Positions 7,757-15,198 of a stretch of DNA of 25,621 bases are shown piece by piece. Position 1 is the first letter of the stretch. Each line of letters begins with the position of its first letter. A program made the translations under genes and the position numbers. Location: the NCBI GenBank assembly GCA_905214865.1, contig CAJMNO010000028.1, forward strand, positions 1 through 25,621. Reading direction: 5' to 3'. The notes under the pieces are model-generated. The model had not been told where the DNA came from. It saw only the letters and a list, made by a program, of their open reading frames with translations, and did not search any database. Source of the stretch: an uncultured bacterium. GTDB taxonomy: Bacteria; Actinomycetota; Coriobacteriia; Coriobacteriales; Atopobiaceae.

Positions 7757-9010
7757 ATGCAGAACGAAGACGCGACACAGGGGTTCCGGGACGATCCGCT
7801 CGCCCAGCCGGTGCGTTGGTGGCGCAGGTCTCCCGCAAGCACATCCACGCTCTCAAAGGCCGTCTGCGTCATGGCGGCAAGCTTTGCGCTCACGGCAGTC
7901 CTGGGCGGCACCTATCCCACGCACGCGCTGGCCGTGGACGAGACGGGTGGCCAGGCGGCTGTGGCCGTGGCGACCTCGGACGGTGCCGACTCGGCGTCGG
8001 TGGCGCGCGACCCCGCGGACGGCGGCTCGTCGGACGAGGGCGCCGCCGCCGGCCTGGCACGCGAGACGACCACGACCGAGGGCTCCTCCACGACATCCGA
8101 CGGTGAGGGCGCGGGTTCCCGGGACGTGACGTCCTCATCCGCCGATCAGCGCCGCCAGACCATGGGCGCGACGGTATCCGAGGCGGTCGAGACCCGGGTT
8201 GAGGCGCCGCGCGAGCAGGTCGAGGGCGGCCCCCCCGCGTCGCTCTCGGTCGCTGCAGCCTACGTCTCGGAGGAGAGGGACGGGGACTCCGACGATGCGA
8301 CCGCCCCCAAGGGGCAGGACGACGGGACCGACTCAAACGGCACGGTCGGCTCCGAGGGCGCGAGGCAGATTGCCGACACCGTGATAACGTCGACCATGGG
8401 CAAGAGTCCCGCGGTCGAGGTGAGTGGTGGCACGAGCCTGGCGGCGGAACGCTCGACGGTGGTCTCGGTCGCCCCCGTCGACGGGGCGGACGTGGTGGCG
8501 GTCGCCGCGGACGGGGCCTCGTCCGTCTCGCTTGGGGAGGGCTCCACGGCCTCGGCGCGCGGCGCCAGGAGCGTGGCGGTGAGCGCGTCGGGCTCGGGGA
8601 CCACCGCGACCCTGAGCGATGCTTCCGCGTACGCGTCTGGCAGCGGCTGCGCGGCGCTCCAGGCGGCGGACGGCGCGAGCGTGACCATGACCGGTGGCTC
8701 GCTCGAGGCGACGGGCGGCACTGCCCTGCGCGCGGAGGGGGCGGGCTCGAGCGTCCGCGTGAGCGGGGCGCAGGTGCTCTCGCGCGCGAGCCTGGCGGAG
8801 CTTGCCGGAGACGTGACCGTCGAGCTCAATGGCGTCGAGAGCACCAGCGAGCACGCGCCTGCCGTCTACGTCGCCGCCGGGGTCCCCACGCTCCGGCTGA
8901 CCAACGGGACGGTCGTGCACGGGTCCGTCGTGCTGGCCGGTGACGCGGACATCGACATCCAGACCGACGCGACCTCGCGGCTGGATGGGTCCGTCGTGAG
9001 GGTTGCGTAG
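7757..9010 (+). CDS. Secreted Ser/Ala/Gly-rich protein, possible beta-solenoid
   Basis: I do not recognise a named family. The 417-residue product starts with a long signal sequence: an Arg/Trp-rich n-region (RWWRRS, residues 20-25), a hydrophobic stretch at about 36-50 and a likely cleavage after THALA near residue 59. Residues 60-220 are low-complexity acidic Ser/Thr/Ala/Gly linker. From about 220 to the end, short strands such as VTMTGGSLEATGG and VRVSGAQVLS recur, as in right-handed beta-helix proteins. No LPXTG motif, C-terminal membrane helix or wall-binding repeat follows, so it is either released or a truncated adhesin. The ATG at 7757 has GAAGGGAG about eight bases upstream. Codon bias matches the neighbours, so the frame looks genuinely coding. 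Confidence 0.7.
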   Translation: MQNEDATQGFRDDPLAQPVRWWRRSPASTSTLSKAVCVMAASFALTAVLGGTYPTHALAVDETGGQAAVAVATSDGADSASVARDPADGGSSDEGAAAGLARETTTTEGSSTTSDGEGAGSRDVTSSSADQRRQTMGATVSEAVETRVEAPREQVEGGPPASLSVAAAYVSEERDGDSDDATAPKGQDDGTDSNGTVGSEGARQIADTVITSTMGKSPAVEVSGGTSLAAERSTVVSVAPVDGADVVAVAADGASSVSLGEGSTASARGARSVAVSASGSGTTATLSDASAYASGSGCAALQAADGASVTMTGGSLEATGGTALRAEGAGSSVRVSGAQVLSRASLAELAGDVTVELNGVESTSEHAPAVYVAAGVPTLRLTNGTVVHGSVVLAGDADIDIQTDATSRLDGSVVRVA

Positions 9011-9033
9011 CCGCGGCAGGCTTCGTGGCCAGG

Positions 9034-9070
9034 GGAGAGGGGCGCGGCTGCCGGGCCGTCGCCCCTCTCC
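9034..9070 (+). terminator. Strong GC hairpin after the secreted protein gene
   Basis: A perfect 11-bp stem, GGAGAGGGGCG (9034-9044) and CGCCCCTCTCC (9060-9070), with a 15-nt loop, begins 24 bp after the stop. There is no U-run. Confidence 0.55.
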
Positions 9071-9393
9071 ACGTCTGTGGAGGCCCTGCTCGATATATGG
9101 GGGGTCGTGGGGTCCCTCTCCCGTTGCGGGGGCGGTAGGGCGGTGTCCGGCTGGGATCGAAAGGGCACTGAGAGTCAAGGAGGGGAGAGGTGCCGCTCCC
9201 TATCCGGCGGGCGTGGTCTTGCCGGCGGGAGCCTTGCTTGCGCACAAGGCCCGATTCCCCCGTCGATGCGGGGCGTCCCAGGGCCTCACCGCATCCCGAG
9301 ACCCGTCCGGCACCGTGCCGCGCCGCGCCGCGCCGCGCAAGGCGGGCGTCGGTGTCTAAGAATGGGGGACGTCGCCTCTCCGGCAGGCAGGTT
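9071..9393. other. Gene-free stretch with a short GC tandem repeat
   Basis: No convincing coding region on either strand. The only structure seen is a short run of CCGCG units (about 9317-9337). Open frames here are Arg/Pro/Gly-rich, lack ribosome sites and look like GC artefacts. Confidence 0.6.
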
Positions 9394-9733
9394 GGCGGCA
9401 AACTCCCGAAGTGAGCGCTCATGTCGGGCTCCCGCCGCCAGGGCAGTCGCCTCGCCCGACCGTCATCCCAGTTGGCCCTCAATCAAACCCTGAACCATGG
9501 CGGCAAACTCCAGATGTGAGCACTCACATCGGGAGTCTCTTGCCATTGGGGCCCTGTTCCGGGTCCCCGATGGCAGCAAACTCCCGTCGTGAGTGCTCAT
9601 AAGTGGAGTCTGCCGCCAGCGTCGGGACGCCCAGGGCCAGCCCGGCCCTCCCACCTGCGCCGATGTGGGGTGGCACCTCTCCCCCCGCCAGATGGGTGGG
9701 CCGCGAAAGTGCTCACATCGGGCTCCCGCCGCC
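9394..9733. repeat. Family A palindromic repeat array, copy 1
   Basis: Four elements of one family. Each full element is 46-50 bp with dyad symmetry around GAGYRCTC; the arm reads ATGGCGGCAAACTCCCGA followed by NGTGAG. Element 1 is 9394-9439 (centre 9416.5), element 2 is 9497-9546 (9521.5), element 3 is 9572-9617 (9594.5). Element 4 keeps only the right half, about 9707-9733 (centre 9710.5). Centre-to-centre distances are 105, 73 and 116 bp. Each can fold into a hairpin as RNA or single-stranded DNA. Variable spacing and dyad symmetry argue against CRISPR. Most like REP/BIME elements. Confidence 0.85.
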
Positions 9734-9777
9734 ATGGTTGCGAAACCGATGTGTCAGGCGTCGCCTTCGGAGGGTAG

Positions 9778-9920
9778 ATTGCCTAGCCCTCCCCGGCCCC
9801 GCACGGGTCCTCGTCCCCAGGCCCGTGCGGGGGGCAGTGGGATTAGGCATCCGGCAGCGAAATCCGTGCGGGGGCCAGTGGGATTAAGCGGCGGGGTCGC
9901 GAAATACGTGCGGGGCCGGC
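9778..9920. repeat. Family C repeat cluster, copy 1
   Basis: An inverted pair (9781-9807 against 9822-9848, centre 9814.5) contains the perfect arms CGCACGGG (9800-9807) and CCCGTGCG (9822-9829). The right arm then continues as direct repeats of about 41 and 42 bp, beginning GTGCGGGG at 9825, 9866 and 9908. Each unit contains GTGGGATTARGC, then 8-9 variable bases, then GCGAAATMCGTGCGGGG. The same GATTAAGC-N8-CAAAATCCG layout recurs at 24218-24250. Confidence 0.75.
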
Positions 9921-10154
9921 GCCGCCGAGCGGGGACGGAATCGTGCACCGTAGAGCCGGGATGCCTCTCGTCGGCACCCCCTCTCCGACTCTCTTGAGCG
10001 ACCCGCTCGCGGACAACCCGAGAGGTGGGGAATGGGCTGAAGCCCCGAAACTCTGGAGCATGGGACTCTCCCCAAGCCGAACCCCTCGCTGGCTCGCAAC
10101 TCAGGGAGAGCCCCCACCAGGTGAGAATGGCTAGCGGTCTGCCCTCGCGGGCCC
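9921..10154. other. Gene-free stretch with long-range inverted repeats
   Basis: No gene is supported. CCTCTCG (9964-9970) pairs with CGAGAGG (10019-10025). GGG-A-CTCTCCC (10062-10072) pairs, with one mismatch, with GGGAGAG-C-CCC (10104-10114). The second could act as a weak terminator for the minus-strand reductase gene, though its loop is long (31 nt). Confidence 0.4.
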
Positions 10155-11012
10155 CTAGCTCAGGGTGCGGGCGAGCATGTCCGCTTCGTCCTGCGGGCTC
10201 TCGAAGGTGCGCGGGTCGCCGCTCAGCCGGCGGGCGTCGTCGTGGAGCGCCGAGATCGCGTCCATCTCGGCATCCGTGAGCTCGAAGCCAAAGAGGTCGA
10301 GGTTCTCCCTCATGCGCTCCGGGTGCACGGACTTGGGGATCACCACGCGGCCCGACTGCACGTGCCAGCGCAGCACCACCTGCGCGCAGGTGACGCCGTG
10401 TGCCTCCGCCGCCCCGCGGACAGGAGCGGACTCGATGTCGCGACCGCGACCGAGCGGCTGGTAGGCCTCCACCACCACGCCGTGCTCCCTGCACCAGGCG
10501 CTGACCTCGGGCTGCCAGAAGCGCGGATGCGACTCGATCTGGTCGATCGCGGGGACCACGCCCGTCTCGAGCACCAGCCGCTGGAGGTGTCCCACCAGGA
10601 AGTTGGACACGCCTATCTCGCGTACCGCGCCCTCGTCGCGAAGCTCCGTCAGGGCGCGCCAGGTCTCTACGTAGAGGTCGCGTGCCGGGCACGGCCAGTG
10701 GATGAGGTAGAGGTCGACCACGTCCACCCCGAGCCTCTCCCTTGACTCCTCGAACGCACGAAGCGCCTGGTCATGACCCTGGTCGCAGTTGCGGAGCTTG
10801 GTGGTCACGAACACCTTGCCCGTCATGCCGGTCGCCCTGAGGGCGGCGCCAACCTCCCTCTCGTTGAGGTACGCGGCAGCGCCGTCGATGTGGCGGTAGC
10901 CCAGCTCCAACGCCTGCTCCACCGCCTCCTGCGTCTTTTCGCGAGGAATCTTGAAGGTGCCAAACCCCACCTGGGGGATCATCGTGCCGCCTGACAGCCT
11001 GAGGCTCTCCAT
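10155..11012 (-). CDS. Aldo/keto reductase
   Basis: NAD(P)H-dependent carbonyl reductase with the (beta/alpha)8 AKR fold; 285 residues, close to the 2,5-diketo-gluconate reductase-like branch. The catalytic tetrad is complete: Asp43 and Tyr48 in HIDGAAAYLNE, Lys72 in TTKLRN and His105 in YLIHWP. Cofactor-site motifs GVSNF and VVIPKSVHPERMREN are present. The ATG at 11012 has GGGAGAGGGGAG just upstream; the frame extends 33 bases further but without a site. It diverges from the cyclophilin-like gene. The substrate cannot be inferred. Confidence 0.9.
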   Translation of the reverse strand: MESLRLSGGTMIPQVGFGTFKIPREKTQEAVEQALELGYRHIDGAAAYLNEREVGAALRATGMTGKVFVTTKLRNCDQGHDQALRAFEESRERLGVDVVDLYLIHWPCPARDLYVETWRALTELRDEGAVREIGVSNFLVGHLQRLVLETGVVPAIDQIESHPRFWQPEVSAWCREHGVVVEAYQPLGRGRDIESAPVRGAAEAHGVTCAQVVLRWHVQSGRVVIPKSVHPERMRENLDLFGFELTDAEMDAISALHDDARRLSGDPRTFESPQDEADMLARTLS

Positions 11013-11091
11013 GGTCGCTCCCCTCTCCCTGGGTCCTAGGCCCAAGCTACCACGTCCGTTGGGACATGGGATGATTCCGTGGCTCTTGGTA

Positions 11092-11143
11092 ACGTGCCGG
11101 AACCCATTCCCTTACGAAGCGGTGGCAAAGATGTCCGGCACGT
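11092..11143. promoter_or_regulatory. Inverted repeat in the reductase/cyclophilin-like divergent region
   Basis: ACGTGCCGGA (11092-11101) and its perfect complement TCCGGCACGT (11134-11143) flank 32 bp. The site sits between two divergent genes and could be a cruciform, a two-site operator or a leader hairpin of the plus-strand gene. A short piece like the family A arm, GCAAACTCCCG, lies about 30 bp further on. Confidence 0.4.
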
Positions 11144-11304
11144 GTCAGGAGGGGAGAGACCCGCTTTCCAAGTTGCAAACTCCCGGGCAAACGAAGCCCC
11201 TCCCCGCGCTTGGATGCTAGCATCGGCGTCAGTTGGTCCCCGTTTGACCTGCGGATACCGGGACGACGCACGTGGTGGCCCGTCCCTGCGCAAAGGAGGC
11301 ACTG

Positions 11305-12414
11305 ATGGCAAAGCGACTCAGGCTCACCGTGGACGGAACGGAGCTGTACGCGGACCTCCTGACCAAGGAGGCGCCCCTCGCCTGCATCGAGATGGAGCGT
11401 GCCGGGCGCTTTAGGACGGTGCTCTTTGCCGCGAACGTGTGCTATGGGGAGATGACCTTCAACACGCCCGTCGCCGACTACTGGGGCGAGCAGAACGTGC
11501 AGGCCGAGACCGAGCCCGGAGACGTGACCTTCTACAACGACTGGAGCTCGGTGTGCGTGTTCACGCGCAGGATGGAGCAGTTTGGTCCGGGGGCGAAGTT
11601 CGCGCAGGTGAGAGGGGAGGACCTCCCGGCGTTCCAGCGACTCGCCGAGCGCGCGTGGCACGAGCAGCCCATCACGGTGGAGGTCGAGGTCGTGAGCGAC
11701 TCTGCTGGCGAGGTGCCGTGCGTGCTACCGGCGCCGGAGCGTCTGTTCCCGCTGCCTGCGCCCAAGACGCTGGAGGTCAGGGTGCTCGAGGACGAGCTCG
11801 AGACCATCTGGCTGCGGCGGCCCGATGAGATCGACCGCATGGTGGAGCGCAACGCCCAGACGGGGCGCGAGTTTGGCGTGTGGGCGTACGCCTGGGGCGA
11901 GGCCGTCACGCTCGCGGACTTCCTGCGCGTGCTGCTGGGGATGGCCTACGAGCGGGAGGGGAGCGTGCGCACGCTGCGGGCGGTCGCTGCCCGGGAGCTG
12001 CGGTTCTTCTCTCCCATCTTCAGGGACTCGGCTCACATGGCTCACGTGTCGGAGCTTCTTGAGGAGGCTGCGGGGGCATGCGGCGAGGTCGTGTCGTTTG
12101 CCGAGTTCTATGCGCTCACGCGCGCGGTTCAGCGCTACCTGGTGCAGCTGAGCTTCTGGCTCGACATGGAGCTGCCGTGGGACGGCGTGAGTACGCTCGT
12201 GCACCGTGCTTGGAACCCCGGGATGCCGGATCCCAACCTTCCCGGCGGTGCGGACGGGGACGCCGAGCGTGACGGCAAGGGGAACAAGGGCGGTGGACAC
12301 AAGGGCAAGAAGGGGAAGGGCAAGTCGAAGGGTGGCGGCAAGGGCAAGGGCCACAAGAATGGCAAGGGGCACAAGGGCAAGTTGAGGGACCACGGCAAGG
12401 GAAAGGTGGAGTAG
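11305..12414 (+). CDS. Cyclophilin-like-fold protein with Lys/Gly/His-rich C-terminal tail
   Basis: A 369-residue protein of unknown function. Residues 1-130 resemble the cyclophilin-like beta-barrel families (TM1367/DUF3830 type): VLFAANVCYGEMTFN followed by the EPGDVTFYNDW strand. That assignment is from pattern only. Residues 150-310 look helical and match nothing I know. Residues 323-369 are almost entirely Lys, Gly and His, with repeated GKGK and GHK units, a strongly basic and probably disordered tail that could bind nucleic acid, polyphosphate or metal. AAAGGAGG five bases before the ATG makes this start firm. The gene stands alone, divergent from the reductase and followed by repeat islands. 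Confidence 0.75.
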   Translation: MAKRLRLTVDGTELYADLLTKEAPLACIEMERAGRFRTVLFAANVCYGEMTFNTPVADYWGEQNVQAETEPGDVTFYNDWSSVCVFTRRMEQFGPGAKFAQVRGEDLPAFQRLAERAWHEQPITVEVEVVSDSAGEVPCVLPAPERLFPLPAPKTLEVRVLEDELETIWLRRPDEIDRMVERNAQTGREFGVWAYAWGEAVTLADFLRVLLGMAYEREGSVRTLRAVAARELRFFSPIFRDSAHMAHVSELLEEAAGACGEVVSFAEFYALTRAVQRYLVQLSFWLDMELPWDGVSTLVHRAWNPGMPDPNLPGGADGDAERDGKGNKGGGHKGKKGKGKSKGGGKGKGHKNGKGHKGKLRDHGKGKVE

Positions 12415-12466
12415 GGGGTCGAAAGGCGCCTCGCAGGTTGCCGGACGGTCCCTTCCGCGAGGGGTG

Positions 12467-12624
12467 CTGAGGAAATGCGACCTGTGGCAATCTAAAGCCG
12501 TCTCGACTGGAGAAAGTCGGGCTTTGGCCATGAGTGCTACCCCTAATCGCTGCCACGGCCCCGTTTTTCTCAGCAGATATGGCTTGCCAGGTCTTACCGA
12601 TTGCCACAACTCGAGATTCCTCAG
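12467..12624. repeat. Family B repeat cluster 1
   Basis: Three copies of a 26-bp bipartite element, CTGAGRAAW, nine variable bases, then TGGCAATC or a close variant. Copy 1 is forward at 12467-12492 (core TGCGACCTG). Copy 2 is reverse at 12548-12573 (core ACGGGGCCG, right block degenerate TGGCAGCG). Copy 3 is reverse at 12599-12624 (core CTCGAGTTG). Copies 2 and 3 start exactly 51 bp apart, the same period as two copies at 21006 and 21057. The cluster begins about 50 bp after the stop of the upstream gene. Confidence 0.85.
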
Positions 12625-12872
12625 CACCCCCTGCGCTCGGTCCCGTCCCGAGACCTCCGCGGCTCGCATTTCCTCGGCGAGACCCCCTGGTTGAACGATG
12701 GACTTGGCAGCGACTCGCTTACGTGCGGCTCTTCCGCCAGCCGAGGTCTAAGAAGGGAGCGGGGTGGAGGGGATAACGAACGCGCGAGTATCCGTGCCGT
12801 GGTAGCGTCTGATGTCACGTACGCCCTGTCGGACAACGTTTGGCGGCAAGGGCCATCATCAGCAATCGAACC
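12625..12872. other. Gene-free spacer between repeat islands
   Basis: No gene, RNA or strong promoter is seen. A GGCGGCAAG fragment near 12842 resembles the start of a family A arm. Open frames here run through the repeats and have no ribosome site. Confidence 0.5.
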
Positions 12873-13201
12873 ATGGCGGCAAACTCCCGAAGTGAGTGCC
12901 TTCCGCGTTTCCCACCCGTCGATGATCCTGCGTCTCACCAGCTGTCTGACGGAGATGGACCCAGCAATGGCAACAAACTCCTGATGTGAGTGCTCATATC
13001 GGGAGTCCCTTGCCATTTGGGCCAGAAGTGGGGTGGGGATGGCGGCAAACTCCCGACGTGAGCACTCACAACGGGCTTCCGTTGCCATGGAAGGGAGTCA
13101 GCTGCGGATGGGCGTCTGCGCTACCTGGGCAAACGCGTGGACTTCACGGGGTTCGTCGACGGCTGTCCTCCCCAGACCGCTCACATCGGGCGTCTGCCGC
13201 C
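12873..13201. repeat. Family A palindromic repeat array, copy 2
   Basis: Four family A elements in the same order and nearly the same spacing as at 9394-9733. Element 5 keeps only the left half, 12873-12899 (centre 12897.5). Elements 6 (12967-13016, centre 12991.5) and 7 (13039-13088, centre 13063.5) are complete 50-bp palindromes. Element 8 keeps the right half, about 13176-13201 (centre 13178.5). Distances are 94, 72 and 115 bp against 105, 73 and 116 bp in the first array. Spacer sequences differ, so this is either an old duplication or a constrained architecture. Confidence 0.85.
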
Positions 13202-13391
13202 ACTGAGATTGCACACCTTGGTAAGGTGGCGGGCTGCCGGCAAAGGATCCCTCTGGCATCCCCCTGCGAGTCCTTTTCCTCAACTGCCTGGCGAGAGTGG
13301 TCGCTTGCGAATTGGATAGATGCCGGAGGGGGCGTTCGAGGGGCTCCCGCACTTAGAAAGCCTCGGCTGCGGGCGATCAGGAACAAGGGTG
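13202..13391. other. Gene-free spacer
   Basis: Nothing supportable was found between the family A array and the family B cluster. Confidence 0.5.
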
Positions 13392-13538
13392 CTGAGGAAA
13401 GTGGAGTATTGGCAATCGGGGAGGCGTTTGAGCTGAGGAATGTCGAGTATTGGCAGCGAATGGACTCCTCCAATTGCCAATACTCGACATTCCTCAGCGG
13501 CAAGTCGCCGGGGATTGCCAACGCTCGCATTTCCTTAG
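13392..13538. repeat. Family B repeat cluster 2, nested palindrome
   Basis: Four copies of the 26-bp element arranged forward, forward, reverse, reverse at 13392-13417, 13433-13458, 13472-13497 and 13513-13538. Outer and inner pairs share exactly the same centre (13465). The inner pair forms a perfect 24-bp stem (13432-13455 with 13475-13498) around a 19-nt loop, with the same core GTCGAGTAT in both arms. The outer cores differ (GTGGAGTAT and TGCGAGCGT). The cluster ends 186 bp before hisS. Confidence 0.88.
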
Positions 13539-13624
13539 CACCCTAACCCGCGGGGAGTCCCGAATCCATTCATGGAGCCACCGCACCACCGCATGCGCCA
13601 TCCCGACGGGCGTGACGCCAGGCG

Positions 13625-13630
13625 TATACT
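13625..13630 (+). promoter_or_regulatory. hisS: hisS -10 element
   Basis: TATACT followed by GCCCA, 94 bp before the hisS start. The nadA -10 has the same following bases. No good -35 is seen 17 bp upstream (CCCGAC), so this is a partial promoter call. Confidence 0.4.
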
Positions 13631-13724
13631 GCCCAGCGATGGCCGTGGAAGGCGCCGCGCGACGCGCACCGCTCGTGGCCGCGGCCAAGGGACGCGCTGA
13701 AGGCGCGGGAAAGCGAGACAGAGC

Positions 13725-15038
13725 ATGGCACAGAAGATCCAGGGAACCGAGGACCTGTTTGGCGGCTACATGCGTGCGTGGCAGCGCATGCAGGACGTGG
13801 CACGCGACCTGTTTGGCGCGTACGGCTTCGACATGATCGAGACGCCCGCCATCGAGCAGGTGGACACCTTCGTGCATGGCATCGGCGAGTCCACCGACGT
13901 CGTTCGCAAGGAGATGTTCCGCGTGTTCTCCGGCGCCCTTATGGACCGCCTCCTCGAGGCCGGCACCGAGAGCGGCCTCAAGGCCAAGCAGCGCATGGCG
14001 ATGCGCCCCGAGGGAACCGCGGGCGTGGTCCGCGCCGCGGTCGAGAACAACTTCGTCCCCCAGGGTGGTGCGCCGGTCAAGCTGTGGTACGCGGAGGCCA
14101 TGTTCCGCGGCGAGCGCCCGCAGAAGGGTCGCCTGCGCCAGTTCCACCAGGTGGGCGTGGAGTGGCTGGGCGCACCCGACCCGGCGGCGGACGCCGAGTG
14201 CATCATCATGCTCATGGAGTTCTACAAGCGCATGGGCTTCCCCGCTGACAAGCTGACGCTCCGCATCAACTCGATGGGCGACGCCGCCTGCCGTCCCGCC
14301 TACCGCGAGAAGGTCCGCGACTTCATCCTGGCCCACCGCAACGAGATGTGCGAGGACTGCCTGGAGCGTGCCGAGATCAACCCGCTGCGCTCCTTCGACT
14401 GCAAGAACGACCACTGCCGCGAGGTCATGGCCGACGCCCCGCTTGCCAAGGACAACCTGTGCGAGGAGTGCGCCGCCCACTACGCCAAGGTCAAGGCCTA
14501 CCTGGACGAAGCGGGCGTCTCCTACGTGGAGGACCCCACCCTCGTGCGCGGGCTCGACTACTACACCCGCACGGTCTTCGAGGTCGAGGTCGCCGACGCG
14601 GGCGTGGGCGCCATCGGCGGCGGCGGTCGCTACGACGGCCTGATGGAGCTCGAGGGCGGCAAGCCCACCCCGGGCATTGGCTTCGCCGTCGGCTTCGAGC
14701 GCATGTACCTGGCCCTCAAGAGCCTGGGCGTCGACCTGGACGGCGAGGAGCCGGGCTGCGTGTACGTGGCCTGCACCTCTGCGGCGGAGAGGGACGCGGC
14801 GTTCTCGGCCACGCTCGCCCTTCGCCAGGCGGGTGTTCGCACCGAGGCCGACTACCAGGGCCGCTCGCTCAAGAGCCAGTTCAAGCAGGCCGACCGCCAC
14901 AAGGCGCGCCTGTGCGTGGTCCTGGGTTCCGAGGAGATCGCGTCCGGCGTGGCGACCCTGCGCGACATGCAGACGCACGAGCAGGAGCAGGTCCCCATGG
15001 ACGGCCTGGTGGATGCCGTGAGGTCTCGCCTGGCCTAG
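13725..15038 (+). CDS. hisS: Histidyl-tRNA synthetase
   Basis: Class II synthetase that charges tRNA-His. The 437-residue product begins with the motif 1 region (AYGFDMIETPAIEQ). MRPEGTAGVVRA follows near residue 88, motif 2 is in FRGERPQKGRLRQFHQ, and the histidine-specific segment is LVRGLDYYTRTVFE near 270. Motif 3 is GIGFAVGFERMYLAL, followed by a C-terminal anticodon-binding domain of about 100 residues. The insertion domain carries paired cysteines (CEDC, CKNDHC, CEEC) around residues 208-250 that could bind zinc. No T-box or other tRNA-sensing leader was recognised upstream. Confidence 0.96.
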   Translation: MAQKIQGTEDLFGGYMRAWQRMQDVARDLFGAYGFDMIETPAIEQVDTFVHGIGESTDVVRKEMFRVFSGALMDRLLEAGTESGLKAKQRMAMRPEGTAGVVRAAVENNFVPQGGAPVKLWYAEAMFRGERPQKGRLRQFHQVGVEWLGAPDPAADAECIIMLMEFYKRMGFPADKLTLRINSMGDAACRPAYREKVRDFILAHRNEMCEDCLERAEINPLRSFDCKNDHCREVMADAPLAKDNLCEECAAHYAKVKAYLDEAGVSYVEDPTLVRGLDYYTRTVFEVEVADAGVGAIGGGGRYDGLMELEGGKPTPGIGFAVGFERMYLALKSLGVDLDGEEPGCVYVACTSAAERDAAFSATLALRQAGVRTEADYQGRSLKSQFKQADRHKARLCVVLGSEEIASGVATLRDMQTHEQEQVPMDGLVDAVRSRLA

Positions 15039-15047
15039 GCGGCTGCA

Positions 15048-15086
15048 GGGGAGAGGGACGTGGCCCACGCGGTCGCGTCCCCCTCC
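15048..15086 (+). terminator. hisS: GC hairpin immediately after hisS
   Basis: GGGACG (15055-15060) pairs with CGTCCC (15076-15081), extended imperfectly by GGGGAGA upstream and CCCTCC downstream. It starts 10 bp past the stop and has no U-run. Confidence 0.4.
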
Positions 15087-15120
15087 GTCGGCATCGAGTC
15101 CTTCTCACCCCCACGCAATA

Positions 15121-15159
15121 ACGAGGCCCGGCCCTCCCATCGGAGAGGCCGGGCCTCGT
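15121..15159. terminator. Bidirectional terminator between hisS and the NhaC-type antiporter
   Basis: A perfect 13-bp stem, ACGAGGCCCGGCC (15121-15133) and GGCCGGGCCTCGT (15147-15159), has a further CTCC/GGAG pairing in the loop. On the minus strand it is followed by TTATTG, so it probably ends the antiporter transcript, and it lies where two convergent genes meet. Confidence 0.75.
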
Positions 15160-15198
15160 GCATGACGTGACTCGCCTTGAGGTTACCTGCGTCGTGCG

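Noticed and set aside
9317..9337. CCGCG tandem run
   Set aside because: Too short and too easily produced in GC-rich DNA to interpret.
9003..9359. 118-codon plus-strand frame after the secreted protein gene
   Set aside because: Arg/Pro/Gly-rich, overlaps a terminator-like hairpin and has no ribosome site.
9394..13538. CRISPR array
   Set aside because: The repeats are dyad-symmetric, occur in both orientations with unequal spacing, and no cas genes are present.
13539..13724. T-box or other tRNA-sensing leader before hisS
   Set aside because: No T-box consensus or specifier-loop arrangement was found; only a -10 element and GC-rich sequence.
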